Source of the DNA: Bacteroidota bacterium
GTDB lineage: Bacteria > Bacteroidota > Bacteroidia > AKYH767-A > JAHEYN01
DNA: 42,925 bases
Direction: 5' to 3'
Assembly (NCBI GenBank): GCA_947448795.1
Contig: CANFOZ010000020.1
Coordinates: 1 to 42,925 of the forward strand
In this document: piece after piece, positions 17,664 through 26,822 of the stretch
How the letters are laid out: every line of letters starts with the position of its first letter
Position numbering within the stretch: position 1 is the stretch's first letter
Made by a program: the position numbers and the translations under genes
Notes under the pieces: model-generated
Told to the model about the DNA's origin: nothing
What the model saw: only the letters and a program-made list of their open reading frames with translations
Database searches by the model: none

Positions 17664-18359
17664 TTATTTTTTTCTAACGGTTCGCTGTTCAATCCGTTTC
17701 TCGTAATTACTTCCTTGGAAAATCCGATGTATATATATACCAGGGGTGTGGATATGATTCGGATCAAGCTCTCCCGGTTCAACAAGATGTTCCACCTCGG
17801 CGATGGTTATCTTGCCTGCCATGGCCATGAGCGGATTAAAATTTCGGGCCGTGTCGCGATAAATGAGGTTGCCCATGGTGTCGCCTTTCCATGCTTTCAC
17901 GATGGCGAAGTCTGCATCGAAGGCCATCTCCATTAGGTAGTCTTTGCCATTGAAGTTCCTTACCTCTTTGCCTATAGCCACCTCGGTGCCCACGCCAGCC
18001 GGTGTGAATATCGCGGGCATGCCGTAGCCAGCAGCCATGCAACGTGTGGCTAGCGTGCCTTGCGGAACAAGCTCCACGTCGAGTTCGCCACTTAGCATTT
18101 GTCGTTCAAACTCTGCATTTTCACCTACATACGAAGCAATCATTTTGCGTACTTGTTTGCTCTGCAGTAAAAGGCCGAGACCGAAATCATCGACGCCCGC
18201 ATTGTTGGAGATGCAGGTGAGGTTTTTGGTGCCCGCTTTCACTAAGGCGGTGATGCAATTTTCGGGGATGCCACAGAGGCCAAAGCCTCCAAGCATCAAG
18301 GTCATGCCATCGGTGATGCCGCGGATGGCTTCTTCGGCGTTAGAAACAGTTTTATTCAT
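17664..18359 (-). CDS. scoA: 3-oxoacid CoA-transferase subunit A
   Basis: This is the alpha subunit, partner of the following gene. The 231 residues begin with a helix and then the GGFGLCGIPEN loop, the conserved substrate/oxyanion loop of CoA-transferase family I. Further motifs are CISNNAGVDDFGLG, ASYVGENAEFERQ, ELVPQGTLATRC, GAGYGMP-like and FTPAGVGT, with EVEHLVEPGELDPNHIHTPG near the end. Length and order are typical of scoA. It starts 27 bp after the stop of the penicillin-binding protein gene, so it may be read through from there. A TATTTTTG box at 18375-18382 could give it a promoter of its own. Confidence 0.95.
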   Translation of the reverse strand: MNKTVSNAEEAIRGITDGMTLMLGGFGLCGIPENCITALVKAGTKNLTCISNNAGVDDFGLGLLLQSKQVRKMIASYVGENAEFERQMLSGELDVELVPQGTLATRCMAAGYGMPAIFTPAGVGTEVAIGKEVRNFNGKDYLMEMAFDADFAIVKAWKGDTMGNLIYRDTARNFNPLMAMAGKITIAEVEHLVEPGELDPNHIHTPGIYIHRIFQGSNYEKRIEQRTVRKK

Positions 18360-18374
18360 AGAAAATCATTTTTT

Positions 18375-18382
18375 CAAAAATA
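18375..18382 (-). promoter_or_regulatory. Candidate -7 box for scoA-scoB
   Basis: Minus-strand TATTTTTG fits TAnnTTTG, 16 bases before the scoA ATG. The region is very A/T-rich and no -33 box is seen, so this may be chance. Confidence 0.25.
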
Positions 18383-18386
18383 CAAA

Positions 18387-20627
18387 TCAAAACCCATCTT
18401 CCTGAAACGGATCGATCGGATTCTGATTGCCAGCGTCTTTGCAGTTAATTTCTACGCTCAGCTTCTGCTTTGGTTTTTCAAAAGGTCCTTGCGAGATGTG
18501 AATCGTTTTGTCGGCATAAACGCGCTGCATGTAATACGCCCAGATTGGCAGAGCCATACGCGCACCTTGACCGTATTCCATGCTTCGAAAGTGTGCACTG
18601 CGGTCTTCGTTGCCAACCCAGCACCCTGAAACGAGTTCGGGCGTGATGCCGATGTACCAACCATCCGAATGCTCCTGCGTGGTGCCTGTTTTTCCAGCCA
18701 TCGGCTGATACAGTTTGAAGCGACTGCCACGCAACGATGCACTTGTTCCGTATTGAACAACACCTTCGAGCAGATTCAGCATCAGATAAGCCGTTTCTTC
18801 ATTAAGGGCATCTACGCGTTTTGGAACGAATTCTTGAAGGATGTTGCCTTTGTTATCTTCAATTCGTGTGAGGTAAATAGGCTCGGTCCAAACCCCTTTG
18901 TTTGCGAAAGCCGCATAGGCCCCAACCATCTCATACACCGAGATGTCGGGTGTGCCAAGGCAAATCGAAGGTACTACTGGAATGGGGCTGGTGATGCCAA
19001 GCTTCCGTGCTACATCGATTACAGCTTGCGGTCCAAATTGTTTCATTAGGTAGGCGGTGATGCGGTTTACCGATTCGGCCAGTGCTTCTTTCAACGTCAT
19101 CATTTTTCCGTCGAAGTCATTTTCGGCGTTTTCAGGGGTCCAGTTGTTTCCCATACCGTCCACATTTTCGAAGGTTACCGGGTTGTTCGGCACCTTCATG
19201 CACGGTGAATATCCTTCTTGCATAGCAAGTGCATAAACGAATGGTTTGAAGGAAGAGCCCACCTGACGACGGCCTTCCTTGACATGGTCGTATTTGAAAT
19301 ACTGGTGATTGATACCACCCACCCAGGCTCTTACAAAACCGGTTTGCGGTTCCATCGACATAAAGCCAGATTGGAGAAAATGCTTGTAGTAGCGGATAGA
19401 ATCCCAAGGGCTCAACAAGGTATCCACATCGCCCCGCCAAGAGAACACGCGCATCTGTACTTTTTGCTTAAAATTGGAAAGAATCTCGCGCTCGTTTTTA
19501 CCAGCAACTTTGAGCGCTTGGTAGCGTTCGCTGCGTCTCATAGCGCTAAGGAGGAGGTCGTTGGTTTCCTTTTCCGACATGTTAAAAAACGGTGCTGTTT
19601 TGCGCCCCTTCCAATGCTCAAAGAATTTGTCTTGAAGTACGCTGAGATGCTGGGTCATAGCTTCTTCAGCATAGCGCTGCATCCTGGAGTCGATGGTGGT
19701 GTATATACGAAGACCATCGCGATATAGGTTGTAAGGCGTGCCGTCGGCTTTCGCATGTTCGTTACACCATTTCTGCATCTCTTGTCGCAGGTGCTCACGG
19801 AAATAGGTTCCCAGGCCGAAGTTGTGGTCCTCGGGCTGATAGCTTACGGTTATCGGCAGTTTCGATAGCGAATCGTATTCGGCCTCGGAAAGGAGGTCGT
19901 ATTTTTTCATTTGCGCCATCACCGTGTTACGCCGGTTCGTGGCGTTTTCTACGTTACGAACGGGACTGTAGTAGGTGGGTGCTTTTAGAAGTCCAACGAG
20001 TATAGCCGCTTCTTCTACTTTCAAAGAATCAGGTGTTTTGTTAAAGAAAGTTCGAGCGGCGGATTTTATACCAAAGGCATTGCTTCCAAACTCAACGGTG
20101 TTGAGATACATGGCCAAGATCTCCTCTTTGGTGTAGTTGCGCTCCAAGCGAACGGCGGTAACCCATTCGCGAACTTTTGTAAGCGAGGTCTTGATCTTGC
20201 CTGCTTTTGGATCACGCGGAAAAAGGTTTTTTGCGAGTTGCTGCGTCAGTGTGCTTCCGCCACCTGAGCTTTTTTGTCCCATAAGCACGGTTCGAAAAAG
20301 CACTCGGAATAGACCGCGGATATCGATGCCTGAGTGTTGCTCAAAGCGGATATCTTCTGTTGCTTTCAGCGCATTGACTAGGTTAGGGGAGAGCTGCGCG
20401 AAACTTGCGTTAGAGCGGTTTTGATAATAATATTTACCAAGCACCACTTGGTCTGAGGAATAGATCTCGGTGGCCAGATTGCTTTTTGGATTCTCTAGTT
20501 CCTCAAAGGATGGCATTTTGCCTAACCATCCTTGGGTAGCTGAAAAAATCAGCATGACGATCAGGAAAAGCGGGATCAAGAGGATGATCCAGAAAATCTT
20601 TAGGTAGCGCTTGTTGTTGGCCGTCAT
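18387..20627 (-). CDS. mrcA: Class A penicillin-binding protein (PBP1A type)
   Basis: This is a bifunctional peptidoglycan synthase: a GT51 glycosyltransferase polymerises glycan and a transpeptidase cross-links it in the periplasm. The 746 residues begin with a cytoplasmic tail and one membrane anchor (about 9-30). The GT51 domain includes ATEDIRFEQHSGIDIRG (about 88-104) and GGSTLTQQLAKNLFPR. The penicillin-binding domain contains SxxK as SSFKPFVYA (Ser near 456), SVN near 517 and KTGTTQ near 646. All catalytic motifs are present, so it should be active. The symbol follows the PBP1A orthologue group; assignment between PBP1A and other class A paralogues is less certain. It stands between kbl and the CoA-transferase genes. 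Confidence 0.96.
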   Translation of the reverse strand: MTANNKRYLKIFWIILLIPLFLIVMLIFSATQGWLGKMPSFEELENPKSNLATEIYSSDQVVLGKYYYQNRSNASFAQLSPNLVNALKATEDIRFEQHSGIDIRGLFRVLFRTVLMGQKSSGGGSTLTQQLAKNLFPRDPKAGKIKTSLTKVREWVTAVRLERNYTKEEILAMYLNTVEFGSNAFGIKSAARTFFNKTPDSLKVEEAAILVGLLKAPTYYSPVRNVENATNRRNTVMAQMKKYDLLSEAEYDSLSKLPITVSYQPEDHNFGLGTYFREHLRQEMQKWCNEHAKADGTPYNLYRDGLRIYTTIDSRMQRYAEEAMTQHLSVLQDKFFEHWKGRKTAPFFNMSEKETNDLLLSAMRRSERYQALKVAGKNEREILSNFKQKVQMRVFSWRGDVDTLLSPWDSIRYYKHFLQSGFMSMEPQTGFVRAWVGGINHQYFKYDHVKEGRRQVGSSFKPFVYALAMQEGYSPCMKVPNNPVTFENVDGMGNNWTPENAENDFDGKMMTLKEALAESVNRITAYLMKQFGPQAVIDVARKLGITSPIPVVPSICLGTPDISVYEMVGAYAAFANKGVWTEPIYLTRIEDNKGNILQEFVPKRVDALNEETAYLMLNLLEGVVQYGTSASLRGSRFKLYQPMAGKTGTTQEHSDGWYIGITPELVSGCWVGNEDRSAHFRSMEYGQGARMALPIWAYYMQRVYADKTIHISQGPFEKPKQKLSVEINCKDAGNQNPIDPFQEDGF

Positions 20628-20644
20628 CTAGGATTGATTTTAGA

Positions 20645-20652
20645 CAAAATTA
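20645..20652 (-). promoter_or_regulatory. Candidate -7 box for the penicillin-binding protein gene
   Basis: Minus-strand TAATTTTG matches TAnnTTTG, 18 bases before the ATG. A TTG lies about 26 bases further upstream (20679-20681), somewhat far for a -33 box. Confidence 0.4.
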
Positions 20653-20742
20653 ATCAATTGCCAAAGACATTTTTACGGCAATGCATAATCCTATCCTCGC
20701 TGCCCTGTTAATAACCAATTTTCTTGCGAGCTTGTTTCCTAT

Positions 20743-21936
20743 TTATCCCTTCAAAACACCAAGGGCCTTGCCTACTTTGGTAAAAGCAGCGATGGCTTTG
20801 TCGAGGTGTTCTTGCTCGTGTCCAGCAGAAATTTGAACGCGGATGCGGGCCTTTCCTTTTGGAACGACGGGGAAGAAGAAGCCGATGACATAAATGCCTT
20901 CATGCAGCAATGCCGCAGCGAATTCCTGCGCGAGCTTGGCATCGTAAAGCATGATCGGAGCGATTGGATGAACGCCAGGCGTGATGTCGAAGCCAGCATC
21001 GGTCATGTGTTTGCGAAAATACAGCGTGTTTTTCTCCAGTTTGTCGCGCAGCTCTGTGGTTTCGCTGAGCATATCCACTACCGCAATGGAAGCGCCTACC
21101 ACCGCTGGTGGAAGCGAGTTGGAGAAAAGGTATGGACGGGAGCGTTGGCGCAGCATCTCGATGATCTCTTTTTTACCGGAGGTGTAACCACCCAATGCAC
21201 CGCCTAAGGCTTTGCCTAAGGTGCCCGTAATTAAATCTACGCGGCCCATCACGCCACAGTGTTCGTGCGTTCCTTTGCCATTCTTGCCCATAAAACCTAC
21301 AGCATGCGAATCGTCGACCATGACGAGTGCGTTGTATTTTTCGGCAAGCGTGCAAATGGCTTGCAGGTCGGCAATATAGCCATCCATAGAGAACACGCCG
21401 TCAGTTACAATCATTCGAAAACGCTGGGCTTGTGCTTTAATTAATTGCTGCTCTAAGTCGGTCATGTCGCAGTTTTTATAGCGATAACGCTGAGCCTTGC
21501 AAAGACGCACCCCGTCGATAATGGAGGCGTGGTTGAGTTCGTCGGAAATGACAGCATCTTCTTCGCCCAAAAGGGGTTCGAAAACACCGCCGTTAGCATC
21601 GAAGCATGAGGAGTAAAGAATCGTGTCTTCGGTGCCCAGGAAAGCAGAAATTTTGCGCTCAAGTTCTTTGTGCACATCTTGCGTGCCGCAAATGAAACGC
21701 ACCGACGACATGCCGTAGCCGTGACCAGAAAGTGCATCAGAAGCGGCTTTCATCACCTTTGGGTGGGAGGATAGGCCAAGGTAGTTGTTGGCGCAAAAAT
21801 TAAGCACGTGGTCGGTGTTGTTGACTACGATTGAGGCTCCTTGCGGAGAGGTGATGATGCGTTCTTTTTTATAAAGACCTGCCTCAACGATGCCGGCGAG
21901 CTCTTTCTTTATGAATTCTTGGTAGTTGCTATACAT
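20743..21936 (-). CDS. kbl: Glycine C-acetyltransferase (2-amino-3-ketobutyrate CoA ligase)
   Basis: This is a PLP-dependent alpha-oxoamine synthase that converts 2-amino-3-ketobutyrate plus CoA to glycine and acetyl-CoA, in threonine degradation. The 397 residues show the family signatures [56 protein letters not shown], and the PLP-lysine segment [18 protein letters not shown] (Lys near 242). [13 protein letters not shown] follows. Full length matches Kbl, and [11 protein letters not shown] with the GKGTHEH segment favours Kbl over BioF or serine palmitoyltransferase. No threonine dehydrogenase gene (tdh) is adjacent. It has its own promoter box and is the last core gene before the glycan locus. 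Confidence 0.95.
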   Translation of the reverse strand: MYSNYQEFIKKELAGIVEAGLYKKERIITSPQGASIVVNNTDHVLNFCANNYLGLSSHPKVMKAASDALSGHGYGMSSVRFICGTQDVHKELERKISAFLGTEDTILYSSCFDANGGVFEPLLGEEDAVISDELNHASIIDGVRLCKAQRYRYKNCDMTDLEQQLIKAQAQRFRMIVTDGVFSMDGYIADLQAICTLAEKYNALVMVDDSHAVGFMGKNGKGTHEHCGVMGRVDLITGTLGKALGGALGGYTSGKKEIIEMLRQRSRPYLFSNSLPPAVVGASIAVVDMLSETTELRDKLEKNTLYFRKHMTDAGFDITPGVHPIAPIMLYDAKLAQEFAAALLHEGIYVIGFFFPVVPKGKARIRVQISAGHEQEHLDKAIAAFTKVGKALGVLKG

Positions 21937-21973
21937 GGTTTGCTTGTGGTTTGCAGGTGTTTATTCCGTTCCA

Positions 21974-21981
21974 CAAAAGTA
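21974..21981 (-). promoter_or_regulatory. Candidate kbl -7 box
   Basis: Minus-strand TACTTTTG is an exact TAnnTTTG match, 38 bases before the kbl ATG. No -33 TTG lies at the expected spacing. Confidence 0.45.
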
Positions 21982-22248
21982 AGAAAATTGGCATAATGTT
22001 TAGGTTTAGATATCGCACCACCAACTGTTTTGTTGAATTGCGCGCAGCGTTTTATGACGAATGTATCATCCTTTGGAGTATTATGCCAAGGTCTATTTTG
22101 AATAACATACAATTGAATTGCACGTTTTCTTACTGTTGCAATACCTCTTGATTGCGCGAAGGAATTTCTTAGCTATTTGGGGTGCTTGAAGTCCTGTTTT
22201 TTATGCGTGAACTAGGCTTTGAAGGGAATGGCTAAAGTTTTGGGTGTT

Positions 22249-22282
22249 TTGATAAATAGGCACTAAGTAATCATTAACTTTG
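22249..22282 (+). promoter_or_regulatory. Bacteroidota-type promoter for the GT-C-like gene
   Basis: A TTTTG (-33 element, TTG at 22249-22251), a 23-base spacer and TAACTTTG (22275-22282, exact TAnnTTTG) precede the ATG at 22351 by 68 bases. The spacer is at the long end of the known range. Confidence 0.5.
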
Positions 22283-22350
22283 TCAATAGTAGATTATCCC
22301 TGCTTACCCACTATTCACAAGATTCGTCTAGGATTTTTTCTTTGGAAATA

Positions 22351-24120
22351 ATGATAAACAAGAATGAATTAATCAAAAAAGCATTTTTAGTGCTTTTTGT
22401 ACTCCTTTTGGCAAGCCGCTTTGTCTATTTGGGTTGTGATTTGCCAAACAGATGCATTGGCTGGTACACCATGATGGATTCATTTTATTACACTTCAAAT
22501 ACCTTCGACCTTCTTTTTGCTGGGACCTATCACCCGAAGAATATACCATTCACTACAACCCGAGAAGCATTTGAGCTTTTCCAAAAAATGGCAACTTACG
22601 TGAGTTTACGTGTGTTTGGTAACTCCTTTTTCGGCTTCCTATTACCGCCGGTATTGTTATCGATCGGGTCTATTCTGTGCATCTATAAAGTGTTGGATTT
22701 GAACATTCAAAAAAACCGATACATGATTGCGGGTCTGGTTTTCTATATGTCAACCGACTTTTACTTTCTGCTTACATCGAGAATTCAATCTCCCGTAATT
22801 TATTCTGTATTCGGAATTAGCCTTTCGCTCTTTGTTTTCAACTACTATTTGAATCAAAAAAACACATCCTGGGCTATATTTTTACTTGGCTTTATATCGT
22901 TTGGAACGGTTCTTTTTATCTATGTATATACCCTGTTTGTCTTTGTCGCATTCGCCTCTACACTTTTTGTTATATTGATAATTCAGCAACGGAAGTGGCG
23001 TCATTTTCTTTTCTTTTTATTGGGCATCCTCGCTAGTTTTTTGTTTTTTAATTTGGCATTATACAGCATCGCGCAACTTACAATAGTCGATCTGCTTCAT
23101 GGATTTGTGGCGCATGGTGGTTCTGGCTTATTCGTAGCAGGAAAATTGAAGGTTTTACCCGCTGTGTTGTCATATAAACAGATGGTCTTGAAGTTGGTTA
23201 TTCCTTTTATATCAGTTGCTTCAACTAATTTTTTTCGGTTCAACATTTCCATCTTGGGAATCTTTATCGTTGTCTTTGGATGTGCTTGTTATCGGCTTGT
23301 TAAGCTAAAATTCAGAGAGCCATGGCTCTTGTTCCTTTGTCTAGCAGTGGTTTTTTGTTTATTACAAGCTTTTGGTGATGTTTATTTTTATCAGCGAAAA
23401 CTGATGATGCTTCTTCCCTTGGTGCTGCTTTTCGTGTCCACCTTTCACGGCGAGGTTTTGTTTTCAAATCTAAAGGCAAAGCAAAAATGGGGCTTGTTAG
23501 CTCTTGTTATAGCCTCTTTTGTAGTTTGTCTTTATGTTTTTTGGTTAACTACTGCTTCTTTCTATGGCCAAGGCGTATCGGTAGAAGAGGGGGGAGCTAA
23601 TACGAGCTTGTTATTTAATGCACTAAACCTAGGGGTTTTTTTGCTACTATTAGGGCGGTTTCTTTTTGTTTTTTTTGTTGCAAAAGAGCGATCATTTTTT
23701 AAATCCTACCTGCTGCTGTTGATATTTGTACCCGGACTATTCTTGTCCTTTAAGTACATCTATGCGTCTCCTAAATTCACCATGCGTTCTGCTTTAATTA
23801 AGGTGCATGAACTTGTCGGAAAAAGCAGAGTGGTTGGAGGCAGCCCATATCAATTCTCCTTGTATAATGAAATCACGCCGCTTTATGCCTCCGCAATATA
23901 TTATCACCGCGATATTGAATATAAGACTCTAATGTCAAAGCAGTTAACTGAAGGCAAGGTGGACTACTCTGTTTTTTATTATTACGAAAAACCAAGACAT
24001 GTGAGTGTTGGCGACACCTTAAGCTCTGGAAGCAATTACGATCTTGTAGCACAAGCTATTTTGCCCCTTTGGCAATATGGTCCAAAGGTTTGCGTGGCCC
24101 GATGTTTCATGAAGAAATAG
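22351..24120 (+). CDS. Multispanning membrane protein, probable GT-C glycosyltransferase
   Basis: This is an integral inner-membrane protein of 589 residues with about a dozen hydrophobic segments. The first is at about 9-25, followed by an extracytoplasmic loop with paired aromatic and acidic residues (WYTMMDSFYYTSNTFD), then clustered helices to about 475 and a soluble C-terminal domain of about 110 residues. This layout (early acidic loop, many helices, periplasmic tail) is that of GT-C transferases of the ArnT/PMT type, which use lipid-phosphate sugars. I see no decisive family motif. The ATG at 22351 is preferred to a TTG three codons earlier. A GtrB-like GT2 that could make the lipid-linked sugar donor lies downstream, supporting the idea. 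Function is inferred only. Confidence 0.65.
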   Translation: MINKNELIKKAFLVLFVLLLASRFVYLGCDLPNRCIGWYTMMDSFYYTSNTFDLLFAGTYHPKNIPFTTTREAFELFQKMATYVSLRVFGNSFFGFLLPPVLLSIGSILCIYKVLDLNIQKNRYMIAGLVFYMSTDFYFLLTSRIQSPVIYSVFGISLSLFVFNYYLNQKNTSWAIFLLGFISFGTVLFIYVYTLFVFVAFASTLFVILIIQQRKWRHFLFFLLGILASFLFFNLALYSIAQLTIVDLLHGFVAHGGSGLFVAGKLKVLPAVLSYKQMVLKLVIPFISVASTNFFRFNISILGIFIVVFGCACYRLVKLKFREPWLLFLCLAVVFCLLQAFGDVYFYQRKLMMLLPLVLLFVSTFHGEVLFSNLKAKQKWGLLALVIASFVVCLYVFWLTTASFYGQGVSVEEGGANTSLLFNALNLGVFLLLLGRFLFVFFVAKERSFFKSYLLLLIFVPGLFLSFKYIYASPKFTMRSALIKVHELVGKSRVVGGSPYQFSLYNEITPLYASAIYYHRDIEYKTLMSKQLTEGKVDYSVFYYYEKPRHVSVGDTLSSGSNYDLVAQAILPLWQYGPKVCVARCFMKK

Positions 24121-24553
24121 CAAGTCGCATCGTTTTCATTGTCGCATTTCAACAAAGACCTGCAAATTTACTGCTGAGAGTTGCGAGACTGTGCTTTGCT
24201 ATGCATACAAGGAAAACGTTTGATTAATCGCTTGGCATCTCAATTATGGGGCTTGATCGCATTTTAGCCTGGCTGCGTTATTAGCTGATAAAAAGGTAAG
24301 TATAGTTGATATCTTTGATCATCTACTCTTGTCTAAAAACGATTGCAAACCTTTACCAAAATGATATGGTGGTTTTTAAACTAACTCGTTAACAAATAAA
24401 TTACCTTTGTTGCGTGGAATAAATAGGCGATCCTTTAGATTGATACCTGCTTATTCTGCAAGTAGACATTATTGTTGAAGCCGATAATGACTTTCGGGGA
24501 GCCTTACTTAGATTGTTGATTGAACCTTTTGTTATACACACAAAATTAATAAA
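24121..24553. pseudogene. Intergenic stretch with possible remnants of decayed genes
   Basis: No intact gene is present in these 433 bases. At 24237-24254 one frame reads ISIMGL, and after a frame change 24269-24361 reads LAALLADKKVSIVDIF and onward to a stop. Together they resemble the N-terminal Rossmann start of a nucleotide-sugar dehydrogenase (UDP-glucose or UDP-ManNAc type), but with the GYIGLP part shortened and stops on both sides. A second open segment (about 24466-24540) reads VDIIVEADNDFRGALLRLLI, faintly like a receiver domain. These are short matches by eye and could be chance. A TACCTTTG box at 24402-24409 could be a promoter for the next gene. Confidence 0.3.
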
Positions 24554-25468
24554 ATGCTGATTTCAATTTGCTTTGCGGTTTATCAGAATCAAGGCGCATT
24601 AACCCCTTTGTATCGTGCGATAGTTGGTGAGATGGAAACTCATTTCCCCGACTATGATTTTGAACTCGTATTTGTTAATGATGGTTCAAAAGATAACTCG
24701 TTAAGCGAATTAATCAATTTAAAAAAAAGCACAGAAGACAGCCGAATTCGCATTGTTAGTTTTTCAAGAAACTTTGGCCAAATGGCCGCCATAGTTGCAG
24801 GCTGGAGGTTTGCCAAAGGGGATGTTGTAATTAATATGGCTGCTGATTTGCAGGATCCACCTGCACAATGTGTTGCGATGATAAAAGAATGGGAGTTAGG
24901 AAATGAAATCGTGGTCTCCTACCGAAAATCGCATCAAACAAGTCGAATTAACAAAGTAACGTCTGGTTTTTTTTACAAGTTAATGCTTCCCGATGCGCCA
25001 CCGGGTGGGTTCGATTTTGCCTTGTTGGGAAGAAAGGCCTTGAATGCAATTAATGCATATACCGAGCGAAATCGATTTTATCAATATGATATTCTGACTT
25101 TAGGTTTTACCTTGAAGTTTATACCTTACGATAAGGAGGAGCGAACCATTGGAAAATCGCAGTATAATTTCAAAAAGCGATTTGGGAATTTCATGGGGGC
25201 TTTTATCAGCGTAAGTTATTTGCCATTGCGTCTAATGACACTTACTGGCTTTGGTTTTGCATTGACCGGCTTGCTCTACTCTTTGAGTATTTTAAGGGCT
25301 TATTTTTACGCAGGAACTCCATTTAATGGATGGGCTCCAATTATGATTTTACTGCTCATAATTGGTGGTTTAATGATGCTTATGCTTGGTGTATTGGGTG
25401 AATATATCTGGCGTATTTATGACGAAGTAAAACAGCGGCCCTTGTATATAGTTGATCGCGAATTTTAG
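24554..25468 (+). CDS. GT2 polyprenyl-phosphate sugar transferase (GtrB/ArnC/DPM1-like)
   Basis: The protein has 304 residues. The N-terminal GT-A domain has the family-2 motifs FVNDGSKDNS (nucleotide site), VSFSRNFGQMAAIVAG and the metal/donor motif NMAADLQDPPA. FIPYDKEERTIGKSQYNF then precedes two C-terminal membrane helices (about 228-248 and 256-280) and a charged tail. This is the arrangement of GtrB, ArnC and DPM1 enzymes, which move a sugar from a nucleotide donor to undecaprenyl phosphate on the cytoplasmic face. The sugar is unknown. The GT-C-like protein upstream is a plausible user of the product. No GtrA-type flippase is nearby. A weak terminator follows at 25471. Confidence 0.92.
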   Translation: MLISICFAVYQNQGALTPLYRAIVGEMETHFPDYDFELVFVNDGSKDNSLSELINLKKSTEDSRIRIVSFSRNFGQMAAIVAGWRFAKGDVVINMAADLQDPPAQCVAMIKEWELGNEIVVSYRKSHQTSRINKVTSGFFYKLMLPDAPPGGFDFALLGRKALNAINAYTERNRFYQYDILTLGFTLKFIPYDKEERTIGKSQYNFKKRFGNFMGAFISVSYLPLRLMTLTGFGFALTGLLYSLSILRAYFYAGTPFNGWAPIMILLLIIGGLMMLMLGVLGEYIWRIYDEVKQRPLYIVDREF

Positions 25469-25470
25469 AG

Positions 25471-25504
25471 GCACTTGGTCGTTTAATTGCCAAATGCATT
25501 TTTG
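25471..25504. terminator. Weak hairpin between convergent genes
   Basis: GCACTTGG pairs with CCAAATGC (one mismatch) across an 11-base loop and is followed by ATTTTTG. It sits in the 54-bp gap between the convergent GT2 and DegT genes. It may terminate GT2 transcription. Confidence 0.35.
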
Positions 25505-25522
25505 TTGATGAAGGCTTTGTTA

Positions 25523-26608
25523 TTAGGTATTTAGTGCTCGGATTAATGCATTGCATACCGTGTCTATCTCTTCGTCTGACAAATCAAAATACAAAGGAAG
25601 GCATAGTACTGTTTTCGAAATGCGATCCGCAATCGGCACAGGGCCTGCAGTTACATAATTTAGGGAAGACAATGCGGGGTAGAAGTAACGCCTTGTTGAG
25701 ATCTTAGCAAGCTCTAAAGCTGATTTTACAAGGAGCAATTCTTGTTCGTCTTTAAATACGATAGGGTAATATGAAAAATTGAACTCGCTATCAGGATTTA
25801 GAAAGGGTTTAGTGATGTGTAGTCCTTTCAATCGATCATCGTAATAGCAACTGCTTGCTTTTCTTTTTTGCAAAATGGAATCGACGTATTTTAAATTGCA
25901 AAGTCCCATAGCCGCATGAAATTCAGAGTTTTTCCCGTTAATGCCTACTCCGTCGAAACGCTCAACGCCTGTAAACCCGAAATTTTTTAATCGCGCCATT
26001 TTATTTAACAACTCAGTAGACGAAGTAAAGACAGCTCCGCCTTCAATGGTATGAAATAATTTGGTAGCATGAAAACTGGCTGTGGTTATATCGCCATAAT
26101 GAAAGACCGACTTTCCCTTGTATTTTGTGCCAAAGCAATGTGCCCCGTCATAAATCACTTTAAGTCCATGTTTTTTAGCAATGTTTTCGATGGTGTCAAT
26201 GTCGCATGGATTGCCATATACATGGGTTGCTAGTATGGCAGATGTACGCGGTGTGATATGCTGTTCAATTTGATGCGGGTCAATATTGAAAGAGAGCGGG
26301 TTAATGTCGCAAAATACCGGCGTGCAGTTTTCCCAAACGATACTGCTAGTAGTGGCGACATAGGAGAAGGGCGTGGTTATTATTTCGCCTTTCAGGTCAA
26401 GTGCTTTGATGGCAACTTGAAGTGCAATGGTTCCGTTAGATAGAAAAAGACAATGATTGATGGACAGGTAGTCCTTTATGTTTTTTTCTAATTCATTGGC
26501 TAGAGGCCCATCGTTAGTAAGCCAATTTCTTTGCCAAACATCTTTCAAATAGTTTTGATATTCGTCTCGAGGCGGAAGAAAAGGCCGGTTAATTGGAATC
26601 ATAGCCAT
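25523..26608 (-). CDS. DegT/DnrJ/EryC1/StrS sugar aminotransferase
   Basis: This is a PLP-dependent enzyme that makes amino sugars from nucleotide-linked keto sugars. The 361 residues begin MIPINRPFLPPRDEYQNYL and WLTNDGPLANELE, typical of the VioA/FdtB-like branch that acts on dTDP-4-keto-6-deoxy sugars. Other motifs are FLSNGTIALQVAIKAL, TPFSYVATTS, THVYGNPCDID, IYDGAHCFG and the PLP-lysine segment SFHATKLFHTIEGGA (Lys near 182), then NGKNSEFHAAMG. ATG codons at positions 1 and 3 both work. A TAACTTTG promoter box lies 20 bases upstream, so it need not depend on the operon behind it. Substrate assignment is inference from N-terminal similarity. Confidence 0.93.
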   Translation of the reverse strand: MAMIPINRPFLPPRDEYQNYLKDVWQRNWLTNDGPLANELEKNIKDYLSINHCLFLSNGTIALQVAIKALDLKGEIITTPFSYVATTSSIVWENCTPVFCDINPLSFNIDPHQIEQHITPRTSAILATHVYGNPCDIDTIENIAKKHGLKVIYDGAHCFGTKYKGKSVFHYGDITTASFHATKLFHTIEGGAVFTSSTELLNKMARLKNFGFTGVERFDGVGINGKNSEFHAAMGLCNLKYVDSILQKRKASSCYYDDRLKGLHITKPFLNPDSEFNFSYYPIVFKDEQELLLVKSALELAKISTRRYFYPALSSLNYVTAGPVPIADRISKTVLCLPLYFDLSDEEIDTVCNALIRALNT

Positions 26609-26627
26609 TGCAGAAAGGGGATGAATA

Positions 26628-26635
26628 CAAAGTTA
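26628..26635 (-). promoter_or_regulatory. Candidate -7 box for the DegT aminotransferase
   Basis: Minus-strand TAACTTTG is an exact TAnnTTTG match 20 bases before the ATG. No TTG is seen at -33. Confidence 0.45.
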
Positions 26636-26822
26636 GAAAAAATAAACTTGGTGTAATTTAGCTCCTCTGACATGCCGGTAGTGCAGGCAATGTTTAGGTT
26701 TGTTAATGCAGCGCTCTAATTCTTGCAACTGCGCAAGAAAAGTGCATGATTAAAAACCGGCAAGATGATACCCAAGAAGTACATGTTCCCGCCAAATCAT
26801 AAGTAAATTGAAAGGGCTTTTT

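Larger units (their letters stand above)
21937..22350. other. Divergent intergenic region between kbl and the glycan locus
   Basis: These 414 bases hold one promoter candidate for each direction (21974-21981 minus; 22249-22282 plus). The rest is AT-rich with no RNA gene, repeat or credible coding sequence that I can see. It marks the left border of the lower-GC glycan locus. Confidence 0.6.

Noticed and set aside
21909-22112. 67-codon minus-strand frame overlapping the kbl start
   Set aside because: Overlaps the kbl start in another frame and covers its promoter box; no similarity recognised.
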